Assembly: GCA_031259755.1 (NCBI GenBank)
Contig: JAIRKY010000058.1
Coordinates: 1-55,221 of the forward strand
From: Mediterranea sp. (in: CFB group bacteria)
GTDB lineage: Bacteria > Bacteroidota > Bacteroidia > Bacteroidales > Bacteroidaceae
Length of the DNA: 55,221 nucleotides
Direction: 5' to 3'
Position numbers and translations under genes: made by a program. Below, piece by piece: positions 20,986-29,802 of the stretch (positions are counted from its first letter, which is position 1; every line of letters starts with the position of its first letter). Under the pieces are notes generated by a model. The model was given only the letters and a program-made list of their open reading frames with translations. It ran no database searches and was not told the origin of the DNA.

Positions 20986-21161
20986 ATGACAGAATAACGA
21001 AAAGGCGGCCGATGTGGACACGCTGTATCGGCGCAAAGTTAATTTTGTTCCCGGAAAAATGCTGAAGGACTTCCTGAAAAATGTAGCGGTTACCCGTATG
21101 GCGGCTATTGATAAAAACCGTGTTAAACGACCTTTAAAAATTCTATCTATAATCAATTAAC
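20986..21161 (+). pseudogene. Possible 3' gene remnant (family unknown)
   Basis: Open frame QNNEKAADVDTLYRRKVNFVPGKMLKDFLKNVAVTRMAAIDKNRVKRPLKILSIIN* with no plausible full-length start; protein-like composition. Confidence 0.3.
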
Positions 21162-21335
21162 TTTTATTTAGTCAACCTTTTCTAGGGTAAGACAAATTAA
21201 AATAAACCCCTTTTCTTTTAACGTGGATAGCGTGTCTCAGACGAATAAAGATAAAAAATAGAAGCTGAATGGTAGCTTTTATCCAAATAACATGTATATT
21301 CGTTGCATAAAATAATAATTTAAGTGAAATAAAGC

Positions 21336-22514
21336 ATGAGAAAAGTAATACTAATGGTTGCTTTGGGCGCAATGGCCTGGAGCGCTCCGGCACAGGAGAA
21401 AGACACAACAGGGTTCGTGTTCACCACAGTGAAAGAAGCCCCCATCACTTCAGTCAAGAACCAGAACCGCTCAAGTACGTGTTGGAGTTTCTCGGCGTTG
21501 GGCTTTCTCGAATCGGAAATGCTGCGCCTGGGCAAAGGAGAATATGATCTGTCGGAAATGTTTGTGGTGCACCACACGATGATCGACCGCGCGGTAAGGT
21601 ACGTCCGTTTGCATGGCGATAACTCGTTCTCACCGGGAGGCAGCTTCGAGGATGTGCTCTATTGCATGAGAAACTACGGATTGGCGCCGCAGGAAGCTAT
21701 GCCGGGTATCCTGTATGGCGACAGCCTGCATGTGCACAACGAACTGGACGCCGTGGCAAAAGCATACGTCGATGCGATCGCCAAAGGCAGGCTGAATAAA
21801 CTGTCTCCGGTATGGAAGAACGGATTGACCGGTATTTATGACGCATATCTGGGAGCGTACCCGGAAAAGTTCATCTATAAAGGAAAGGAATACACCCCGA
21901 AAACTTTCGCTCAATCGTTGGGTTTGAACGCGGCGGACTACGTATCCCTGACCTCGTTTACACATCATCCGTTCTATACGGAGTTTGCCATCGAGATTCA
22001 GGATAATTGGCGCAACGCCTTGTCGTGGAACCTGCCGTTGAACGAATTAATGGCCGTTATTGACAACGCGGTGGACAAAGGTTACACCGTGGCATGGGGA
22101 AGCGACGTGAGCGAAACCGGATTTACCCGTAACGGCATCGCCGTACTGCCCGACATGGAACGCCCCGATTTGACCGGATCGGACATGGCCCGCTGGACAG
22201 GGCTGTCGGCAGAAGACAAACGCAAGGAAGCGACATCAAAGCCAGGGCCTGAAAAGGACGTGACTGCGGAAATGCGCCAGGCAGGTTTCGACAACTGGGA
22301 AACAACCGACGACCACGGTATGTTGATCTACGGTATTGCCAAAGACCAAAACGGCAAAGAATACTATATGGTGAAGAACTCTTGGGGAACCAACAGTACA
22401 TACAAAGGTACCTGGTATGCATCAAAACCATTCGTGAAGTACAAAACAATGAATATCCTGGTACACAAGGACGCGGTTCCGAAGGAAATCGCGAAGAAGA
22501 TCAGGCTGAAATAG
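21336..22514 (+). CDS. Secreted C1B-type cysteine peptidase (aminopeptidase C/bleomycin hydrolase-like)
   Basis: Signal peptide; PITSVKNQNRSSTCWSFSALGFLESE; DDHGMLIYGIAKDQNGKEYYMVKNSWG. Confidence 0.92.
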   Translation: MRKVILMVALGAMAWSAPAQEKDTTGFVFTTVKEAPITSVKNQNRSSTCWSFSALGFLESEMLRLGKGEYDLSEMFVVHHTMIDRAVRYVRLHGDNSFSPGGSFEDVLYCMRNYGLAPQEAMPGILYGDSLHVHNELDAVAKAYVDAIAKGRLNKLSPVWKNGLTGIYDAYLGAYPEKFIYKGKEYTPKTFAQSLGLNAADYVSLTSFTHHPFYTEFAIEIQDNWRNALSWNLPLNELMAVIDNAVDKGYTVAWGSDVSETGFTRNGIAVLPDMERPDLTGSDMARWTGLSAEDKRKEATSKPGPEKDVTAEMRQAGFDNWETTDDHGMLIYGIAKDQNGKEYYMVKNSWGTNSTYKGTWYASKPFVKYKTMNILVHKDAVPKEIAKKIRLK

Positions 22515-22521
22515 TTAAGAG

Positions 22522-22577
22522 TTGACAGTTATCATGCGGGCATGGGTTTGAACTCTTGCCCGCATGGTAACTGTCAA
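22522..22577. terminator. Long hairpin between convergent pepC-like and cystathionine gamma-synthase-like genes
   Basis: TTGACAGTTATCATGCGGGCA...TGCCCGCATGGTAACTGTCAA. Confidence 0.6.
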
Positions 22578-23749
22578 TTGTTCAGCGCTGTTTTCAGGTC
22601 GTTTATCAGGTCGGCGGTATTCTCGATGCCTGCGGAAAGCCTCACGAGATTGTCCGTAATGCCCGATCGGAGGCGGACTTCCGGGGCTACGGAGGCGTGG
22701 GAGAAATAGGCCGGGACTTCGATGAGGGATTCCACTCCTCCCAGACTCACCGCCATCGGAATAAGGTGCAAACGTCCCATGAACTCTTCCACATAGTTTT
22801 TATCTCCGCGTAGCAGGAAGGAAAGCATCCCTCCGGAGCCAGTCATCTGCTTCTTGCCCAAGGCGTATTGCGGATGGCTTTCCAGCCCCGGATAGAAAAC
22901 GCGCTCCACGCGAGGGTGCGCTTCGAGGAAACGGGCGATCTGCAACGCGTTCTGCTGGTGACGTTCCATGCGCAGTTCCAAGGTCTTCAAGCCCCTTAGT
23001 ACCAGGTAAGAATCGAAAGGCGACAATACGGCGCCGGTGGCGTTCTGTTGTAGATAAATCCGTTCCGCAAGCGTCTTGTCGTTGGTCAGGACAGCCCCCG
23101 CCAGCACATCGCTATGCCCGGAAATGTATTTTGTGGCGCTATAGGAAACAATGTCGGCCCCCAAGTCCAGCGGACGTTGGAAGTAAGGCGACAGGAAAGT
23201 ATTGTCCGCCACCAGGAGCGCCCCCGCCTTGTGGGCTACCTCTGCAATCGCGCGGATGTCACACAACCGCATGAATGGGTTGGACGGCGTTTCGATCCAT
23301 ACGATACGTGTGTCCGGACGGATAGCGGCGGCCACTTCCTCCGGTTTCGTGGCATCGGCGTAGGAAACCTCGAAGCCGTACTGGGGCAATATCTTCCGGA
23401 AGATCCGCAGGGTTCCCCCGTACAGGTCGTCGAAAGCCACGATATGGTCTTTCTCTTTCAGGAACGAAAGCAACAGGGATGTTTCGGCTGCCAGCCCGGA
23501 GCTGAAGGCAAAAGCGTAGCCGGCGTTCTCCACCGCGGCCAATTTCTTTTCGAGCGCCGTGCGCGTCGGGTTTCCCGAACGGATGTAATCGTATCCCCCA
23601 GGCGTTTCGTCCAAGGTTTTACGGGCGTATGTCGTAGTGAGGTGCAAAGGCGCCACCACATCGCCGGGTCCGTTTTCGTAGTCAATCTCTTCGCCGGCAT
23701 GAACCGCCCGGGTCGAGAAACCAAGCTCGTCAAAAAAAGATTCCTTCAT
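22574..23749 (-). CDS. Cystathionine gamma-synthase/beta-lyase-type PLP enzyme
   Basis: VAPLHLTTTYARKTLDE, FSSGLAAETSLL, DNTFLSPYFQRPLDLGADIVSYSATKYISGHSDVLAG. Confidence 0.92.
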   Translation of the reverse strand: MKESFFDELGFSTRAVHAGEEIDYENGPGDVVAPLHLTTTYARKTLDETPGGYDYIRSGNPTRTALEKKLAAVENAGYAFAFSSGLAAETSLLLSFLKEKDHIVAFDDLYGGTLRIFRKILPQYGFEVSYADATKPEEVAAAIRPDTRIVWIETPSNPFMRLCDIRAIAEVAHKAGALLVADNTFLSPYFQRPLDLGADIVSYSATKYISGHSDVLAGAVLTNDKTLAERIYLQQNATGAVLSPFDSYLVLRGLKTLELRMERHQQNALQIARFLEAHPRVERVFYPGLESHPQYALGKKQMTGSGGMLSFLLRGDKNYVEEFMGRLHLIPMAVSLGGVESLIEVPAYFSHASVAPEVRLRSGITDNLVRLSAGIENTADLINDLKTALNN

Positions 23750-23840
23750 ATATAGTTTACAGTTTGTAGTTTATAGTTGACAGTTGACAGTTACCATACG
23801 GCATCGGTTTGAACACAGATCTAACAGAGGAGCACAGAGA

Positions 23841-25151
23841 TCACAGAGTTGAAAATACCTTCCCGAACGTCTCATCCAAATCCCACAGGAGATCGTCGAT
23901 ATCTTCCGTCCCCACCGACAAGCGTATCTGTTCGGGACGTATACCGGCGCTGAGGCGTTGTTCTTCGGTGAGTTGTCCGTGCGTCACTGTAGCCGGATGC
24001 ACGATCAGTGACCGCGAATCACCCACGTTAGCCAGGAAAGAGAACAGGCGCGTAGATTCCACAAAGGCCGAGGCTTTTTCGAATCCGCCCTTTACGCCGA
24101 AGGAGAGGATGCCGCTCGCGCCTTTCGGGAAATATTTCTTCGCCAGTTCGTGGTACGGACTGGAGGGCAAGCCGGGATAGGACACCCATGCCACGTGGGG
24201 GTGTTTTTCGAGGCGTTCCGCGATCTTCAGGGCGTTTGACGTCTGCTTCTCCATGCGGTAAGAGAGGGTCTCCAACCCTTGGAGTAACAGGAATGCGTTG
24301 AAGGGGCTTAGCGACGCTCCCATATCGCGCATGTAATGCAGGCGGCATTTGTTGATGTACGCCACGTTGCCCAGCGCCGGGTCATTGCCCCAGCGTTCCC
24401 AGAATATCTGGTTGGCCGACGACGGATCGGGCGTAGTAAAGTCCGGGAAAAGCCCGTTCCCCCAGTCGAAGTTCCCTCCATCGACGATCAGCCCGCCGAT
24501 GGTCGTCCCGTGCCCGCCGATATATTTGGTAGCGGAATGTACCACGATGTTCGCCCCGTGGCTGAAAGGCCTGAAGAGATAAGGCGTGCCGAACGTATTG
24601 TCTACAATCAACGGTATCCGGTGTCTTTCCGCAATGAGGGCTATCTTCTCGAAGTCGACGATATCCATGTTCGGATTACCGAGCGCTTCTACGAATATCG
24701 CCTTGGTGTTCACGGTAATAGCCCGCTCGAAATTCTCCGCGTCGTCCGTATCCACCAGCACAGTCCTAACGCCGTACTTGGGCAGCGTGGACATGAACAG
24801 GTTATACGTACCGCCATACAGGCTTTTTGCCGACACGATCTCGTCGCCGGCCTTTGTGATATTCATGACGGCATAAGATACGGCAGCCGCACCGGACGCC
24901 ACGGCCAACGCCGCGGTACCCCCTTCCAACGCGGCGATCCTTTTCTCCAGCACATCCACCGTAGGATTGCTTATCCGCGAGTATTCGAAGCCGGGTTCCC
25001 GGCCCGATGCGATGAGTTCCGCACTGTGGAAGTCCTTGAACTTGAACGCGGCGGTCTGGTAGATGGGAACCGCGCACGAACCGTTGATGGGGTCGGCCTG
25101 CTGGCCCGCGTGAAGTTGTAGGGTATCGAATTTAAATGCTCTTGTAGACAT
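23841..25151 (-). CDS. metY: O-acetylhomoserine aminocarboxypropyltransferase/cysteine synthase
   Basis: [71 protein letters not shown]. Confidence 0.95.
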   Translation of the reverse strand: MSTRAFKFDTLQLHAGQQADPINGSCAVPIYQTAAFKFKDFHSAELIASGREPGFEYSRISNPTVDVLEKRIAALEGGTAALAVASGAAAVSYAVMNITKAGDEIVSAKSLYGGTYNLFMSTLPKYGVRTVLVDTDDAENFERAITVNTKAIFVEALGNPNMDIVDFEKIALIAERHRIPLIVDNTFGTPYLFRPFSHGANIVVHSATKYIGGHGTTIGGLIVDGGNFDWGNGLFPDFTTPDPSSANQIFWERWGNDPALGNVAYINKCRLHYMRDMGASLSPFNAFLLLQGLETLSYRMEKQTSNALKIAERLEKHPHVAWVSYPGLPSSPYHELAKKYFPKGASGILSFGVKGGFEKASAFVESTRLFSFLANVGDSRSLIVHPATVTHGQLTEEQRLSAGIRPEQIRLSVGTEDIDDLLWDLDETFGKVFSTL

Positions 25152-25187
25152 ACTCTAATATATATATAATATGGAATAAATTTCCGG

Positions 25188-25218
25188 CAAAGATAGGTTG
25201 TTAAGGATGACGATGCAA
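25188..25218 (-). promoter_or_regulatory. Predicted metY promoter
   Basis: On the minus strand: TTG, 20-bp spacer, TATCTTTG. Confidence 0.55.
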
Positions 25219-25423
25219 TATGTCGGCTGAAATACAGTAAAATATTCTGTTTGTATATAAGGAGTGGAATATTATTCTATTGTTCAAGGGTATATGGGAG
25301 TGCGGAAGTTTTATATACGGATCGTATGCGCCTCTCTCTATTACCAGTACAGGAGGATATGTCGAAAGTCCGGATGTTCCCGGAATGAGTTACAGATCGT
25401 AACTCATCATATTTAACGTGAGT

Positions 25424-25520
25424 TCGACGTAATATTCAAATAAGTCGTTGAGTTATTGAATTATTACGTCGAGTTATTAGATTATTACGTTGAGTTATGA
25501 GATTATTACGTCGAGATATG
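25424..25520 (-). repeat. 21-bp-periodic intergenic repeat, module B, inverted relative to 308-402
   Basis: GAG(T/A)TA...ATTACGT(C/T) units start at 25450, 25471, 25492 and 25513 (period 21). The reverse complement aligns closely with 308-402 including the terminal hairpin. Confidence 0.92.
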
Positions 25521-25568
25521 ATGAGAATAAAACGAATCATATATTTTGCAGGCAGCTTTTCAAATTTT

Positions 25569-25689
25569 GCGTTGGTCTCTCCGATTTCTGCGTTGGGCGT
25601 TTTGATTTTTGCGTTGGGCATTTGGGGTAAATGCGTTGGGCATTTAGTGAAAAGCCCAACGCAAAAATCGAAACGCGTTGGGCTTTTTC
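25569..25689 (-). repeat. 21-bp-periodic repeat, module A (GCGTTGGGC), ending in hairpin
   Basis: GCGTTGG at 25569, 25590, 25611 and 25633 (periods 21, 21, 22), then AGCCCAACGC-N12-GCGTTGGGCTTTTT (25653-25689). Confidence 0.9.
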
Positions 25690-25764
25690 GGGCGCGTCAA
25701 TAGCGCGTTAGCAAACGCTATCGCCATATACTTTATCTTATTTTAGAATTTTCTACAACAAAAC

Positions 25765-25795
25765 TTGTATTGTTTGAATAAAAAGGATATGTTTG
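25765..25795 (+). promoter_or_regulatory. Predicted promoter of the radical SAM cassette leader
   Basis: TTG (25765-25767), 20-bp spacer, TATGTTTG (25788-25795); about 420 nt upstream of the radical SAM ORF. Confidence 0.55.
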
Positions 25796-26021
25796 TGCTT
25801 ATTAAACGTTCATTTAATGAGTAGTTCTTGTGGTTACAAGTCCCTTGTATAGCGGATTTCAAGTGCAAGTTCTCTTTCAACGAAACAATATATAGTGGTT
25901 TATTCGCATAATGTTTATAACTAAATTGAAATACAAAATATTATAATATTTCAAGGAACTAAGAGTATACTCATATGTGAAATAATTGCTTTGTTAACGT
26001 GGGGTTATTCATTCTATTATT

Positions 26022-26222
26022 ATGTACATACTTATTCCTATGCGCTATTCACTTGCCACAAAGAACGGACGTAAAGTACGGACGTTGATTCCTGCCGTTA
26101 CCAACCTGATTTTTGTTCATGCCACACCCATGGCTCTTAAGGAAGTTAAGAAAAAAACGGATATCTCCGTTAGTCAAAAATCAATTAGAACCATTAATAA
26201 TAATTCTTATAAAATAAACTGA
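26022..26222 (+). pseudogene. Truncated UpxY-type NusG-like antiterminator remnant
   Basis: YILIPMRYSLATKNGRKVRTLIPAVTNLIFVHATPMALKEVKKKTDI resembles the UpxY NGN domain. The N-terminal strand and the entire C-terminal half are missing. Confidence 0.65.
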
Positions 26223-26223
26223 C

Positions 26224-27432
26224 ATGCAGTATTTTGAAATTCTAAGAGAGAGACTGATTTGTTATGATTTGGAGGGTTTTACACCTATCGAAATCACAGC
26301 CGGGTTATTACAGAGCCAAGGTGTGGATTATCCTATCCTTGACGTAGTGAAAAACGAACTGAAAGCCGGGTATGAGTGGTACAATACATTGTTTCAGAGA
26401 CGTACCCTTACGCCGGAAAAGCGCTACGAAGAGGTTCTTTGCGATCCGGAGGAGGAGTTGGAGATTCATAACTACACCGGTATTTGTCCGAAAAACGTAT
26501 TGGAAGTTTCCCCTTCGGGTGGTTCTTGCGCCGCCGGCTGTCAGTATTGCCTGGTAACGGACGGCAAACATGTGAAGGGCATCCGGCTATACACAAATTA
26601 TTGTGAGAAATTGGCGAACTCGCTGGAACGTAACAGAGATCGTCAACTCTATTACTATTTCTCTCCCAAGACGGAAGCTTTTTCCGAAACGCATCTCTAC
26701 AACGGAATGGCGCACAATATTATGCGTACCTTTGTGGCGCACTTCGAGAAATATCCTGATTCGAACATACGTGTTTTTATTGCCTCCAAAGGAGGGCCGG
26801 AGCATTTCGGCATCTCACATAACGGCGAAAACATATTCGACATCATGGAGAAAATCGGAAGTAAGATTCAGGTGAATGGCAGTGTGGGTATTATGCCGCA
26901 ATATCTGCGTGATATCCTTGAGCCGAATGTGGCAAGCATTTCCGAACGCATGGAGACATTGAAGGAGTGCCGGCGCAGAGGCGTTTATGCCGAATCGGTG
27001 CTTTGTCAGCCGCTTTTCCTGCCTTATCTGACCCGTGAAACAATAACGGACTACATGAAAACATTGTCCGAAGCGGGCGTGAAGAACATAAAGCCGGAAT
27101 TTTTCACGGCGGAAATCAAGAACATCGTGTTGGTCGCTCAATACATTAACCATTATGATCCGGACAAAATCGGCGAGTTTTTCCATTCGTATCTTCAGGA
27201 GAGTAATCTCAACCATATCAAGCAGCGTTCCCGCCTGGCGCCGAGCCGCCGTGTGTGCGCCGAAAAGTTGGCGTTGATCAGGGAGATTGCTTCCGGGTAT
27301 GGCATTACTATCAGTATTTGTAATTGGGTGAAACGGGAGGTCGGTAGCGTCGCCGAATGGGTGAAAACCATTGATAAAGAATCGGCTGCCGATGGATATC
27401 GCTGCCTGGGATATCAGACACGGATATTCTAA
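26224..27432 (+). CDS. Radical SAM protein
   Basis: SGGSCAAGCQYCLV: CX3CX2C cluster motif at residues 102/106/109. Confidence 0.88.
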   Translation: MQYFEILRERLICYDLEGFTPIEITAGLLQSQGVDYPILDVVKNELKAGYEWYNTLFQRRTLTPEKRYEEVLCDPEEELEIHNYTGICPKNVLEVSPSGGSCAAGCQYCLVTDGKHVKGIRLYTNYCEKLANSLERNRDRQLYYYFSPKTEAFSETHLYNGMAHNIMRTFVAHFEKYPDSNIRVFIASKGGPEHFGISHNGENIFDIMEKIGSKIQVNGSVGIMPQYLRDILEPNVASISERMETLKECRRRGVYAESVLCQPLFLPYLTRETITDYMKTLSEAGVKNIKPEFFTAEIKNIVLVAQYINHYDPDKIGEFFHSYLQESNLNHIKQRSRLAPSRRVCAEKLALIREIASGYGITISICNWVKREVGSVAEWVKTIDKESAADGYRCLGYQTRIF

Positions 27433-27452
27433 AACACGTTATAAATTCTAAG

Positions 27453-28556
27453 ATGAAAAAAATACAAGTTACCCGCTCTTCCATGCCGGAATTTGAAGAA
27501 TACGCGGAAGAGATAAGAGACCTGTGGGAAAGCTGTTGGATATCCAATCGCGGCGTTAAGCACTTGAATTTTGAGAGAGTTTTGCAAGCCTATCTGCAAA
27601 CACCCCATTTGTCACTGTTCGCCAATGGCCATGTGGCTTTGGAAATTACTATCGACGCCTTTGGATTTCCCAAAGGAGGAGAAGTAATCACCACTCCTTA
27701 TACACATTGCTCCACGACGCATAGCATTGTAAGGAATGGACTGATACCCGTATTCTGTGATATTAACGACGCGGATAAAACGATAGACGCCAGCCAGATA
27801 GAACAATATATAACCGATAAAACGGTAGCCATTATAGCGACACACGTATATGGTTTCGCCTGTGATGTGGAAACGATTGACAAACTGGCGCAGAAATACC
27901 ATCTGAAAGTAATTTATGATGCGGCACATGCTTTTGGAGTAACTATAAATGGAGTTGGTATCGGTAATTTCGGCGATGCCGCCATGTTTAGTTGTCATGC
28001 CACGAAGGTTTTCCACACCATTGAAGGAGGAATAACCACATTTAAAGTCCCTGACATGGTACGGAAGGTAGAGCCGTTGATAAATTTCGGTTTCGTAGAT
28101 GCCGAAACCGTACCTTTTATCAGTACCAATGCGCGCATGAATGAATTTGAAGCGGCGATGGGCATCTGTAACCTGAGACATATTGATGAAGAAATAGCCA
28201 AACGGAAATTGGTCGCCGATAAATATACGGAATTGCTTTCCGGGATAAGGGGGATTAAATTGTTGTCTCCTCAAAAAAGGGTTACTCAGAATTATTCCTA
28301 TTACCCGGTATTCTTTGACGCGTATAAACGCAGCCGTGACGAGGTGCAATACCTGCTAAAAGAGAGTGAAGTATATGCGCGGAAATACTTCTATCCTCTG
28401 ACCCCGGAATTGGATTGTTATGCAGCCCGATACGGGGCGTCCGTAGCCAATACCCCTGTAGCCAAACGATCGGCGGATACCATACTTACACTGCCTCTTT
28501 TCGCAGAGATGAGTTTCAAAGATGTGGAGATGATTTGCAAAATAATTATAGGATAA
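27453..28556 (+). CDS. DegT/DnrJ/EryC1/StrS family PLP aminotransferase
   Basis: FANGHVALEITIDAFGFPKGGEVITTPYTH; YDAAHAFGV; SCHATKVFHTIEGG with the PLP Lys at about residue 185. Confidence 0.93.
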   Translation: MKKIQVTRSSMPEFEEYAEEIRDLWESCWISNRGVKHLNFERVLQAYLQTPHLSLFANGHVALEITIDAFGFPKGGEVITTPYTHCSTTHSIVRNGLIPVFCDINDADKTIDASQIEQYITDKTVAIIATHVYGFACDVETIDKLAQKYHLKVIYDAAHAFGVTINGVGIGNFGDAAMFSCHATKVFHTIEGGITTFKVPDMVRKVEPLINFGFVDAETVPFISTNARMNEFEAAMGICNLRHIDEEIAKRKLVADKYTELLSGIRGIKLLSPQKRVTQNYSYYPVFFDAYKRSRDEVQYLLKESEVYARKYFYPLTPELDCYAARYGASVANTPVAKRSADTILTLPLFAEMSFKDVEMICKIIIG

Positions 28557-28568
28557 CGGAATGGAAGA

Positions 28569-29786
28569 ATGAGGGAAAAAAGACAAAAGCGGGTATTGGC
28601 CTTAGGGGGAACACATTACTTGATACCCGTTGTCAAAACCGCCCGCAAACTGGGTTACTATGTGATAACCTGTGATTATCTGCCCAATAATACAGCTCAT
28701 AAATACTCGGATGAATACTGTAATCTAAGTATTACAGATAAAGAAGCCGTATTGCAATTGGCGGTAGAAAAGCAGATAGATGGCATCCTCTCGTTTGCCG
28801 CAGACCCAGGGGTGGTTACAGCCGGTTATGTGGCAGATAAGTTGGGATTGCCGGGAGCGTCTCCTTATTCATCGGTTTCTCTCCTTCAAAATAAAGCGCT
28901 CTTCCGTAACTTCCTGAAAGAAAATGGCTTTAACGTGCCGAAGGCCAAAGGTTATAAGACGATAAACGAGGCGTTAAAAGAGGCAGACTGCTATAACTGG
29001 CCGGTAATGGTTAAGCCGGTGGATTCTTCGGGCAGTAAAGGAGTTACCAAACTATGCGGTCCGGTTCATCTGAGAGAAGCTATAGAAACGGCGCTTCAAT
29101 CGTCTTTATCGAATGAATTCCTTATTGAAGAATTTATTGAAAAAAGAGGATGCCCTTCTGACTCTGAATGTTTTTCCGTAAACGGAGAGATGAAATTTGT
29201 TTCATTTTCCAACCAGTATTTTGACAGCAAAGCCGTTAATCCGTATACACCCTCCGGCTATAGTTGGCCGGCATCGATGTCCGATTCATGCCAACTCGAA
29301 CTGCGGAACGAACTTCAACGGCTCATAAGCCTGTTGGGCATGGGAACTTCCATTTATAATGTAGAGACAAGAGAAGGCGCCGACGGGAAAGCCTATATAA
29401 TGGAAGTTACACCTCGCGGCGGCGGCAATCGATTGGCTGAGATACTGCATTACGCGACAGGAGTCGATTTAATCGGGAATATGTTGAGAGCCGCTGTCGG
29501 GGATGAACTGCATGACATAAAAGATCCTGTGTATAAAGGGCGCTGGGCGGAAATCATATTGCATAGTGATAAAGACGGTATATTCAAAGGGGTTGAGTTT
29601 GACGAACGCTTCCCACAGGAAGTAATAAAAGAATTGAGCCTTTGGATAGAGAAAGGAGATGCGGTACAAGCCTTTAACGGGGCAGGTAAAGCAATCGGGA
29701 CAATAGTAATGACATTTGAAACGGATGAGCGACTTTCGGATGTTATGACGAATCCGGGAAAATGGATAAAAATAATTGTGGAATAA
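28569..29786 (+). CDS. ATP-grasp domain ligase
   Basis: VLALGGTHYLIPVVKTARKLGY; WPVMVKPVDSSGSKGVTKL; FLIEEFIE; IMEVTPRGGGNRLAEIL. Confidence 0.92.
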   Translation: MREKRQKRVLALGGTHYLIPVVKTARKLGYYVITCDYLPNNTAHKYSDEYCNLSITDKEAVLQLAVEKQIDGILSFAADPGVVTAGYVADKLGLPGASPYSSVSLLQNKALFRNFLKENGFNVPKAKGYKTINEALKEADCYNWPVMVKPVDSSGSKGVTKLCGPVHLREAIETALQSSLSNEFLIEEFIEKRGCPSDSECFSVNGEMKFVSFSNQYFDSKAVNPYTPSGYSWPASMSDSCQLELRNELQRLISLLGMGTSIYNVETREGADGKAYIMEVTPRGGGNRLAEILHYATGVDLIGNMLRAAVGDELHDIKDPVYKGRWAEIILHSDKDGIFKGVEFDERFPQEVIKELSLWIEKGDAVQAFNGAGKAIGTIVMTFETDERLSDVMTNPGKWIKIIVE

Positions 29787-29802
29787 TTAAATAAAAGTAC
29801 TA

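Noticed and set aside
24336-25121. 261-aa ORF antisense to metY (and other long antisense ORFs, e.g. 2066-2587, 23114-23755, 46849-47415)
   Set aside because: Shadow ORFs opposite strongly supported genes, with low-complexity, non-protein-like composition.
25152-25260. SAM riboswitch for metY
   Set aside because: The predicted promoter leaves only a short leader, and no recognisable riboswitch core was seen.
25700-26021. Possible invertible capsule-type promoter
   Set aside because: A promoter is visible, but I could not find a convincing inverted-repeat pair flanking it.
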